This document shows positions 1 to 5,698 of a stretch of DNA of 5,917 bases, piece after piece. The DNA lies in NCBI GenBank assembly GCA_031259905.1, contig JAIRKS010000036.1, positions 1-5,917 on the forward strand, in the 5' to 3' direction. The notes beneath the pieces are model-generated. The model ran no database searches. It saw only the letters and a program-made list of their open reading frames with translations, and was not told the origin of the DNA. Numbering within the stretch: the first letter of the stretch is position 1; every line of letters begins with the position of its first letter. The stretch comes from Odoribacteraceae bacterium. Lineage in GTDB: Bacteria > Bacteroidota > Bacteroidia > Bacteroidales > Marinifilaceae. Made by a program: the position numbers and the translations under genes.

Positions 1-1500
1 AACCGCGACGTTCGTGACCACAACATCAACCTCAACCTCGCCATGAACGCCAACGAGGACGAATCGAAAAGCGAAAACTACTCCTACATCGGGTTCCCAT
101 CCCCCCAGTTCCACGACCCCAGGTACGCCAACGGCCTACTCAACACCCCCTACTTCAGCGACGACCACTCCCGCCTCTTCGGCGCCATCCTGCAGGGAAA
201 CTACACCTACAAGGACACCTACCTCTTCGACCTCTCCGTCCGCGCGGACGGCTCCTCGAAATTCGGCAGCGAATCCCGCTTCGCCCCCTTCTGGTCATTC
301 GGCGCCGGCGTCAACCTCCATCGCTACGCCTTCATGCAAGCGCACCCCTCCGTCACCAACGCCCGCCTCAAGGCCAACTACGGCCAAACAGGACGCGTAT
401 CCTTCTCCCCCTACGCCGCCCGACACACCTACCAGCTCATGATGGACGACTGGTACACCACCGGACTCGGCGGATCACTCATCGCTATGGGAAACGAACA
501 ACTAACCTGGGACAACGTCAACACCCTCAACCTCGGCCTTGACCTCACCCTCTGGAACCGCTTCACCATAAACCTCTCCTGGTACGACAAACGCACCAAA
601 GACATGGTCACCAGCGTATCCATACCCTCCTCCTCCGGCTTCACCACCTACACCGACAACATCGGCGAAGTATCCAACAAAGGATTCGAGTTCATACTCA
701 ACCTCGCCCTCCTGCAGCAAAAAGACTGGAGCATCAACCTGTCCGCCAACGGCGCGCACAACAAAAACAGAATCGTCAAAGTCTCCGACGCCCTCAAACA
801 ATACAACGACCGCGTCGACGAATTCTACAGCGGCTACCGCGACACCTACCTCAACCTCTACTACAACGAAAAATACCTCAACCCCATCCGCAAATACGAG
901 GAAGGAGGATCCGAATACGCCATCTTCGGCATGAAATCCCTCGGCATCTCCCCCGAAAACGGCGCCGAACTATTCATGAAACGCGACGGCACCGTCACCC
1001 ACGACTGGAGCTCCGACCAGCAAGTCATCATCGGCAACACCGAACCCGCTCTCCAAGGCGCGCTCGCCCTCAACGCCCGCTACAAAGCCTTCACCCTCTA
1101 CACCACCTTCCTCTACGAATTCGGCGGAGACCTCTACAACGCCACCCTCGTATCCAACGTCGAAAGCGCCAACATCCAGCAAAACAACGCCGACAGGAGA
1201 GCATTCACCGAACGCTGGAAAAAACCCGGAGACATCACCCCCTTCAAGGCAATAACAGACCGATACGTCTTCACCCTCCCCACCTCGCGATTCGTACAAA
1301 AAAACAACACCCTAACCTTCAACTCCCTCTCCCTCGGCTACGACATGCCCCGTGAACTCACCCGGAAACTCCACCTCAGCATGCTCCGCCTCCAGTTCAC
1401 CATGAACGACATCGCCGTCCTCTCCACCATCCGCCAGGAACGCGGAACATCCTACCCCTTCGCCCGTAAATTCGGACTCACACTAAACGCAAGCTTCTAA
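1..1500 (+). CDS. SusC/RagA family TonB-linked outer-membrane transporter, C-terminal part (5' end outside window)
   Basis: This is the last 499 codons of a SusC-type TonB-dependent transporter; the frame is open from base 1, so the ATG at 43 is internal. Full-length members have roughly 1000 residues, so the plug and early barrel strands lie upstream. Family landmarks visible here, in window codons, are RADGSSKFG near 81-89 followed by an aromatic/glycine strand (FWSFGAGVN), LKANYGQTG near 124-132, a long run of alternating barrel strands with the YDKRTKDM loop near 196-203, the SNKGFEF strand, and RWKKPGD near 405. The chain ends in LTLNASF, with the terminal aromatic typical of proteins inserted by the BAM machinery. 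SusC proteins import oligomeric ligands across the outer membrane using TonB energy, with SusD as a hinged lid. The SusD gene follows after 12 bp. Codon use is unusual: C- or A-ending, with 19 AAA to 3 AAG lysines by hand count and no in-frame GTG. The substrate cannot be deduced. Confidence 0.95.
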   Translation, partial: NRDVRDHNINLNLAMNANEDESKSENYSYIGFPSPQFHDPRYANGLLNTPYFSDDHSRLFGAILQGNYTYKDTYLFDLSVRADGSSKFGSESRFAPFWSFGAGVNLHRYAFMQAHPSVTNARLKANYGQTGRVSFSPYAARHTYQLMMDDWYTTGLGGSLIAMGNEQLTWDNVNTLNLGLDLTLWNRFTINLSWYDKRTKDMVTSVSIPSSSGFTTYTDNIGEVSNKGFEFILNLALLQQKDWSINLSANGAHNKNRIVKVSDALKQYNDRVDEFYSGYRDTYLNLYYNEKYLNPIRKYEEGGSEYAIFGMKSLGISPENGAELFMKRDGTVTHDWSSDQQVIIGNTEPALQGALALNARYKAFTLYTTFLYEFGGDLYNATLVSNVESANIQQNNADRRAFTERWKKPGDITPFKAITDRYVFTLPTSRFVQKNNTLTFNSLSLGYDMPRELTRKLHLSMLRLQFTMNDIAVLSTIRQERGTSYPFARKFGLTLNASF

Positions 1501-1512
1501 AAACAACACACC
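1498..1512 (+). promoter_or_regulatory. A-rich translation initiation leader of the susD-like gene
   Basis: The segment from the susC-like stop codon to the next ATG reads TAAAAACAACACACC. It has no Shine-Dalgarno motif and is almost G-free, fitting Bacteroidota, where A-rich unstructured leaders replace the SD interaction. The 12-bp gap implies co-transcription and possibly translational coupling. A near-identical AACAACACC-ATG context precedes the PKD-like gene at 3760, which supports both start choices. The role is inferred from position and composition. Confidence 0.5.
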
Positions 1513-3033
1513 ATGAAAAAAAATACCACCACCATCATCGCCCTCCTCCTCGCGCAAACCATCGCCACCTCCTGCAGCGACTGGTTAGAAGTAGACACCT
1601 CCACCAACGTCAAACAAGAGGTACTCTTCAGCGACCCCGCCGGATACCGCACCGCCCTCAACGGCGTATACCGCCTCCTCTCCGGCGTCGAACTCTACGG
1701 ACGAAACCTCACCTGGGGCGTCGCCAGCGTACTCGGCAACAACTACGACGCCAACCGCCTACCCGGACCATACAGCACCACCAGCAACAACACCAGCTAC
1801 CGAGAAATGGCCGCCGGCGACTACACCAGCAAACCCACCACCGACCTCGTCGACCCCATCTGGGAACAAGCCTACCGCGTCATCGCCAACTGCAACAACA
1901 TCATCGCCTACATCGAAAAAGAAGACCCCGCCATCTTCCCCGTCGCCGCCAACGACACCGAAAAAAACATGATCCTCGGCGAAGCCATCGGAATACGCGC
2001 CATGATGCACCTCGACATCCTACGCCTCTTCGCCCCCTCGACGAAGGCCGATGACGGCAAAACTTATATCCCTTACGTGGCCGTTTTCCCGGAAAGACAA
2101 CCGGTGCACCTGACCGTGACGGCTACCCTCGAGCGCGTCATCGCCGATCTCGAACGGGCCAGGGAGCTGCTGGCCATCCCCGACACGGTGTATAACGCGA
2201 ACGACATGACTTCTTACACCCGTCGCCTGCAGCCAAGCAGCGGGCTATCCACCACGACGTTCTTCGCCACGCGCGGGACCCGCTTCAATTACTTCGCCGC
2301 CTCGGCGATGCTGGCGAGGGCATACCAGTGGCGGGGAGCAGAAGGAGACGCCGAACGGGCATACCGCACCGCGCGGGACGTTTATCGTTTCTCCACCGAC
2401 AAAACCTGGTTCTCTTTCACCCCGGCGGGCAACCTCTCCACCGTGGAGAACAGCATATACAGGAAGATGCCGCACGATATCCTGTTCGCCATTTACAACA
2501 ACAACATGTACGCGATGGTCACGGCGGCGACGATCAACACCACCTCGCAGTCGTTCTTCCTCAAGAACGACGACAGGCTATTCATCGACGACGCCGACGA
2601 CTTCAGGATAAACTTGATCAACACCGACAAGACGTCGCGCCGCTGGTCAATGCCTACCGGAAACCAGAGCGCGTCGCCCACCGCCGACATCATCAAGTAC
2701 CAAGGGCCGCTCGCTCCCGTCGTGCGTCTCAGCGAGATGATATACATCATGTGCGAGTACCTCGTCGACGTCGACCGGCAGCAGGCCGTCGCGCTCCTCG
2801 AGAAGGTGAGGACGGCAAGGGGAGCCAAGAGATTACTCGGTAACCCGTCAAGGGAGGAGTTCCTGCAAGAGCTTTACCTCGACATGACCCGCGAGTTCAT
2901 GTCCGAGGGGCAAACGTTCGCCCTGTACAAGCGCCTTAACGCACCGATGTATAACGGGGCGGGTGTCATCAACATGACCGGGCGATACGTTCTCCCCGTC
3001 CCGTACAGCGAGGAAGCATACATTCACCTTTAA
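1513..3033 (+). CDS. RagB/SusD family surface lipoprotein (nutrient uptake lid protein)
   Basis: This complete 506-residue gene matches the usual SusD length of about 500. Residues 1-20 form a lipoprotein signal peptide (two Lys, then a hydrophobic stretch) ending in ATS-C21. The mature start CSDWLEV has acidic residues close to the lipidated cysteine, as in surface-exported Bacteroidota lipoproteins. The N-terminal SusD-like helical domain includes the hallmark EAIGIRAMMHLDILRLFAP at residues 157-175, normally close to a GEAxxxRAxxHFDLLRLYGP pattern. The C-terminal SusD/RagB domain shows RLSEMIYIMCEYL from residue 405, then EKVRTARG near 430, and closes with LPVPYSEE at 494-501. It should bind ligand on the cell surface and cap the SusC barrel. 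The gene is compositionally mosaic: codons 1-176 share the C/A-rich style of the upstream transporter, while codons 177-506 use AAG, GAG, GGG and GTG like the downstream genes. The reading frame is intact across the switch. The ligand is unknown. Confidence 0.95.
   Translation: MKKNTTTIIALLLAQTIATSCSDWLEVDTSTNVKQEVLFSDPAGYRTALNGVYRLLSGVELYGRNLTWGVASVLGNNYDANRLPGPYSTTSNNTSYREMAAGDYTSKPTTDLVDPIWEQAYRVIANCNNIIAYIEKEDPAIFPVAANDTEKNMILGEAIGIRAMMHLDILRLFAPSTKADDGKTYIPYVAVFPERQPVHLTVTATLERVIADLERARELLAIPDTVYNANDMTSYTRRLQPSSGLSTTTFFATRGTRFNYFAASAMLARAYQWRGAEGDAERAYRTARDVYRFSTDKTWFSFTPAGNLSTVENSIYRKMPHDILFAIYNNNMYAMVTAATINTTSQSFFLKNDDRLFIDDADDFRINLINTDKTSRRWSMPTGNQSASPTADIIKYQGPLAPVVRLSEMIYIMCEYLVDVDRQQAVALLEKVRTARGAKRLLGNPSREEFLQELYLDMTREFMSEGQTFALYKRLNAPMYNGAGVINMTGRYVLPVPYSEEAYIHL
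2036..2046. other. Codon-usage and strand-composition breakpoint inside the susD-like gene
   Basis: At about base 2040 (codon 176/177) the coding style changes within a few codons. By hand count, bases 1-2040 contain 25 AAA against 3 AAG lysines, one GGG glycine and no in-frame GTG valine. Bases 2041-3033 contain 2 AAA against 8 AAG, six GGG and seven GTG. The first in-frame GTG codons cluster right after the switch (2077, 2104, 2116, 2187). The last C-rich stretch is the codons for LRLFAPS; the next, ACG AAG GCC GAT, already has the new style. A weak inverted repeat, CTTCG at 2028-2032 and CGAAG at 2042-2046, spans the point. I see no longer repeat or site-specific recombination motif. Recombination is the interpretation; the composition step is directly visible. 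Confidence 0.7.
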
Positions 3034-3045
3034 TATCCGTTCATC

Positions 3046-3738
3046 ATGAAAAACAAAATAACCGCGCTACTGTTTCTCCTCGCCGCCTGCCAGGAAGCGG
3101 AGATACCCCTCTACAACGGGGGAAACAACGTTCAATTCGTCAAGAACCTGGCGAGAGATTCCACGACCGTCGCCTTCCTCCTCGCGCCGGGACAGGTGGA
3201 GATTGACTCCGTCTTTATCGTCAAGACTACCGGTCTCGGTTACCCGGAGGAAACTCCCTACAAAATATCCGTCGACAGGCAGTTCACGACCGCCATCGAG
3301 GGGACGCACTTCCAGCTGCCCGGCAAAACGACCTTCAAGCCGAACGCCATGCGGGACACCACCTCCGTCAAGTTCTACCGTACTCCCGACATGAAAACGA
3401 ACTCCTTCCGTCTCGTCCTCCGCCTCGAGGGGAACGAGTTCTTCCGGGTGGGGCAGGGGGAATACCTGTACAAGGTGTTCGTCGTGCACGACAAGATCGC
3501 CCGCCCCGCGTGGTGGACCGAGAGCGTCTCGAGCACGTACCTCGGCACGTACTCCGATCTCAAGTACCAGAAATTTATCGACGTCACCGGCATTGCCGAT
3601 CTCACCGGTGCGTCCGCCAGCGAGATCCGCGTCCGCTCGCTACAACTCAAGTACTGGCTCGAGGAGTACAAGATCGCCAACGGCGAGCCTTTCCGTGAGA
3701 ACAACGGCGACGAGATGAAAGTCCCCATTAGCGGCTAA
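3046..3738 (+). CDS. DUF4843 domain-containing lipoprotein
   Basis: This 230-residue protein has a short lipoprotein signal, a basic MKNK start and the hydrophobic ITALLFLLAA, with lipidation predicted at C15. The mature start CQEAEIP has two early acidic residues, consistent with surface export. The body fits the Bacteroidales DUF4843 family as I recall it: NNVQFVK at 27-33 followed by DSTTVAFLL, an extended beta-rich region with the EGTHF motif at 85-89 and a TTFKPNAMRDTTSVKFYR segment, then PAWW at 154-157 followed by TYLGTYSDLKYQKF. Length agrees with the family, which has no known enzymatic activity. The gene begins 12 bp after the SusD stop and ends 21 bp before the PKD-like gene, so it belongs to the same operon. 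An accessory surface binding or complex-stabilising role beside SusCD is inferred from this context only. Unlike its neighbours it lacks an A-rich leader (TATCCGTTCATC precedes the ATG), but the signal peptide begins cleanly here. Codon use is of the G-containing downstream type. Confidence 0.82.
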   Translation: MKNKITALLFLLAACQEAEIPLYNGGNNVQFVKNLARDSTTVAFLLAPGQVEIDSVFIVKTTGLGYPEETPYKISVDRQFTTAIEGTHFQLPGKTTFKPNAMRDTTSVKFYRTPDMKTNSFRLVLRLEGNEFFRVGQGEYLYKVFVVHDKIARPAWWTESVSSTYLGTYSDLKYQKFIDVTGIADLTGASASEIRVRSLQLKYWLEEYKIANGEPFRENNGDEMKVPISG

Positions 3739-3743
3739 ACCAT

Positions 3744-3759
3744 AAAAAAAAACAACACC
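3744..3759 (+). promoter_or_regulatory. A-rich translation initiation leader of the PKD-like lipoprotein gene
   Basis: Nine consecutive A residues followed by CAACACC lie directly before the ATG at 3760. There is no Shine-Dalgarno motif. A-rich sequence immediately upstream of the start favours initiation in Bacteroidota, and the AACAACACC end closely matches the leader of the susD-like gene. This supports the chosen start and suggests efficient translation of this fourth operon gene. It is an inference from composition and position. Confidence 0.5.
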
Positions 3760-5334
3760 ATGAAAAACATCCTTACCATCGCGCTGGCGGTCGGCCTCGC
3801 CTGCCAGGCCTGTTACGAGGACAAGGGGCATTACGAGTACCTCCCCGTGAACGAGATCTCCGTCGTCGATTTCCCGTCGACGCTCGACGCGAGCATGGGC
3901 GACACGCTCGTCTACATGCCGAAGTTCTCCTTCGCCGACCCGGGCGACACCACCGGTTTCGACTTCTGGTGGGAATACAAGGGACTCTACGACGAGCTGG
4001 GATACCACGAGGTTATCTGCCACGGGCGCGAACTCCGCTTCGCCCCCCGCCTCATCGGTTCGCAGCGCGTGCAACTGTGCGCGAGGGAGACGCGCGTCGG
4101 CGTGATCACCACCTTCAGCATGTACATCAACGGCGGATCCGCGTACTCGAAAGGGTGGCTCGTCCTCCGGGAAGAAAACAACGAGACGAAACTATCCTAC
4201 ATCCGGCCGGAAAGGAGCGTCAAGGGCGACGTCACCAGCCGCCGGGTTTACTCCCCCTACCCGGACATCCGTGAAAAACTCTTCCCCGGCGAGATCACCG
4301 GCCGCGGGCCGCTCGCCTTGCGGCAGATCCTGGGGAGCGGCAGCGTCGGCAGCGCGTTCTACATCATCCAGCAGGACGAGACCGCCTGCTTCAACGGTCT
4401 CTCTTATAAAAAGGAGATCCTCCTCGCCAGCGAATTTCTCGGCGGGACGCCCGCCGGGCTTGACCCGCGCGACCATTTCCAGGGAGGGTACGCCTCCTTG
4501 ATACTGAACGCCGACAAGACGATTTATTACCGCGGGGCGAATCCCTCCAGCTTTTTCGTCAACACTTTCGCCAACTTCCCGATGAAGCGACAGGGGGAAG
4601 TCGTGCACGTCGACAGGATCATACCGGCCGCGGCCGGCATATCCTATTTCTTCGCCCTCATCGACGGGGAAAACAAACGATTCCTGTGGGTATACACCGG
4701 TAACCTCGTCAACGGGGGCAGCATGTTACTGGCGCCGCCCGTCGCGCTCGACGGGGAACACCTCGACTACAACGACATCTCCGGCGTCGAGATCCTCTAC
4801 TCCGCCTTCCACGACGAGGGATCGTCGGGGTCCGACAGGACGGCAAGGAACATCACCCTCTATAAACGCGACGGCAAGACGCGCGTCCAGCGATGCAAGG
4901 GAACCGCCACCTTGTACACCATCATGCCGGACGCCTATCCCCTTTCCGATTTCGAGAACAACGCCTTCCCGGGAGAGCAGTACATCGACGGGAACACGGA
5001 ATATTACCAGCTAAAGACGCGCGCTTACCTCTTCTTCGTCACCGGCAGCAATCTCTACTGGTACGACCACCTCACGCGGGCCGTCCACCTCTTTTACACC
5101 CTCCCCGCCGGCGCTGCCGTCGTCAAGATGGCCTCCAACCCCCAGGAATCGGAGCTTGGCGTCGCGCTGTCAAACGGGAAGTTCATCATCCTCGGCATCG
5201 AGAACGATCAACTCGCTACCACTGCCGCCCGGCTCTTCGAGATCGACCTGCCGGGCAGAATCGTCGACATGGATTACAAGTTCCCGAACGAGAGCAGCTA
5301 CACGGGACGAACGGCTACAAGTAACTGGGACTAA
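3760..5334 (+). CDS. PKD-like family lipoprotein
   Basis: This 524-residue protein is recognisable as the PKD-like lipoprotein family found beside SusCD pairs in Bacteroidales. The signal peptide is MKNILTIALAVGLACQA; either C15 or C18 could be lipidated, but C18 is preferred because it opens the family motif CYEDKGHYEY (residues 18-27). The acidic E20-D21 after the cysteine fits a surface-export signal. Residues about 30-125 form the beta-rich PKD-like part, ending in TTFSMYINGG. The family landmark KGWLVLREENNETKLSYI follows from residue 131. The remaining ~370 residues are beta-rich, with repeated aromatic/glycine strands such as TGSNLYWYD near 428 and ALSNGKFIILGI near 467, possibly propeller-like (inference). 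No catalytic motif is visible. It is the last gene of the visible operon, 21 bp after the DUF4843 gene, and is followed by hairpins and non-coding sequence. A ligand-binding or scaffold role at the cell surface is inferred; the exact function and substrate are unknown. Confidence 0.87.
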   Translation: MKNILTIALAVGLACQACYEDKGHYEYLPVNEISVVDFPSTLDASMGDTLVYMPKFSFADPGDTTGFDFWWEYKGLYDELGYHEVICHGRELRFAPRLIGSQRVQLCARETRVGVITTFSMYINGGSAYSKGWLVLREENNETKLSYIRPERSVKGDVTSRRVYSPYPDIREKLFPGEITGRGPLALRQILGSGSVGSAFYIIQQDETACFNGLSYKKEILLASEFLGGTPAGLDPRDHFQGGYASLILNADKTIYYRGANPSSFFVNTFANFPMKRQGEVVHVDRIIPAAAGISYFFALIDGENKRFLWVYTGNLVNGGSMLLAPPVALDGEHLDYNDISGVEILYSAFHDEGSSGSDRTARNITLYKRDGKTRVQRCKGTATLYTIMPDAYPLSDFENNAFPGEQYIDGNTEYYQLKTRAYLFFVTGSNLYWYDHLTRAVHLFYTLPAGAAVVKMASNPQESELGVALSNGKFIILGIENDQLATTAARLFEIDLPGRIVDMDYKFPNESSYTGRTATSNWD

Positions 5335-5346
5335 CCGCGGTGGGAA

Positions 5347-5360
5347 GAAAGCATTCTTTC
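5347..5360 (+). other. Small inverted repeat just after the operon
   Basis: GAAAG, a four-base CATT loop and CTTTC form a perfect 5-bp stem 12 bases after the last stop codon. No T-tract follows, so it is at most part of a 3'-end structure with the two GC-rich hairpins immediately downstream. Such a short stem can arise by chance. Confidence 0.3.
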
Positions 5361-5367
5361 GCGTGAT

Positions 5368-5383
5368 CCCCGCCTGCCGGGGG
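5368..5383 (+). terminator. GC-rich hairpin, possible part of the operon 3' end
   Basis: CCCCG, a five-base loop (CCTGC) and CGGGG form a perfect 5-bp GC stem, extendable by one T-G wobble pair. It begins 34 bases after the stop codon of the PKD-like gene. No U-run follows, so it is not a classical intrinsic terminator. It may stabilise the 3' end or act with the stronger hairpin at 5391-5415. Confidence 0.3.
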
Positions 5384-5390
5384 GCGTGAA

Positions 5391-5415
5391 GCGCGGGTCT
5401 CTTTTGACCCCGCGC
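5391..5415 (+). terminator. Strong hairpin, candidate operon terminator or 3' stabiliser
   Basis: GCGCGGGTC at 5391-5399 pairs with GACCCCGCGC at 5406-5415 around a TCTTTT loop, giving a 9-bp GC-rich stem with one bulged C. It lies 57 bases after the last stop codon and is the strongest fold seen behind the operon. The T-run is in the loop and the flank downstream is CGCGCGCC, so classical Rho-independent termination is doubtful. An mRNA-protecting 3' hairpin is equally possible. Confidence 0.4.
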
Positions 5416-5491
5416 GCGCGCCTTCCCGCTCTTCCCGTGCGCGGGGATGGACAACGCGTCGCCGGGGGCGCGTCCCGCTTTCCGCCCGCTT

Positions 5492-5698
5492 CGTTAGACC
5501 TTCCGTTTGTCTAACCCCGCATTCTGTTTGTCTAACCCCGCATTCTGTTTGCGTAGTTCCCCTTTCTGTTTGTGTAGTTCCCCTTTTTGTTTGCGTAGTT
5601 CCCCTTTTTGTTTGCGTAGTTCCCCTTTCTGTTTGCGTAGTTCCCCTTTCTGGTTTTGTAATTACATATTCTGCTCGTGTAGTTAGAAATCTTGCCTG
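5492..5698. repeat. Tandem array of about ten 21-bp units (intergenic minisatellite)
   Basis: Units of exactly 21 bp run head to tail without spacers. Starts at 5510 and 5531 are two identical units of the CTAACCCCGCATTCTG type. Starts at 5552, 5573, 5594, 5615 and 5636 are five near-identical units of the GTAGTTCCCC type ending in TTTG (the last has a diverged end). Those at 5657 and 5678 are decayed units that keep the GTARTT core and the 21-bp period. A partial 18-bp unit at 5492-5509 opens the array. Within the main type, variation is limited to C/T at the first base and C/T in the CTTTCTG/CTTTTTG part. The 21-bp length equals two turns of B-DNA, so a bound protein would see every unit on one face. 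It also equals seven codons, and the minus strand reads a KGNYANR-like heptapeptide, but a coding role is doubtful. It is not CRISPR, since there are no unique spacers. Confidence 0.9.

Noticed and set aside
1..1500. Diversity-generating retroelement variable region in the C/A-rich transporter
   Set aside because: The odd composition covers the whole fragment and is at synonymous third positions, not a short A-targeted block; no template repeat or reverse transcriptase is in the window.
2328..2843. Plus-strand open frame of 171 codons within the susD-like gene
   Set aside because: It is an Arg/His/Gln-rich out-of-frame translation of the SusD C-terminal domain, which is itself clearly in frame with family motifs. 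There is no sign of a frameshift.
3067..3489. Minus-strand open frame of 140 codons opposite the DUF4843 gene
   Set aside because: It is antisense to a well-supported gene; its composition (Glu/Val/Gly-rich) is the complement of that gene's codons, and no motif is visible.
3640..4074. Minus-strand open frame of 144 codons spanning the junction of the DUF4843 and PKD-like genes
   Set aside because: It is a GC-driven shadow of two real genes and shows no recognisable domain.
5492..5698. CRISPR array
   Set aside because: Units are contiguous 21-bp repeats without unique spacers, and no cas gene is nearby.
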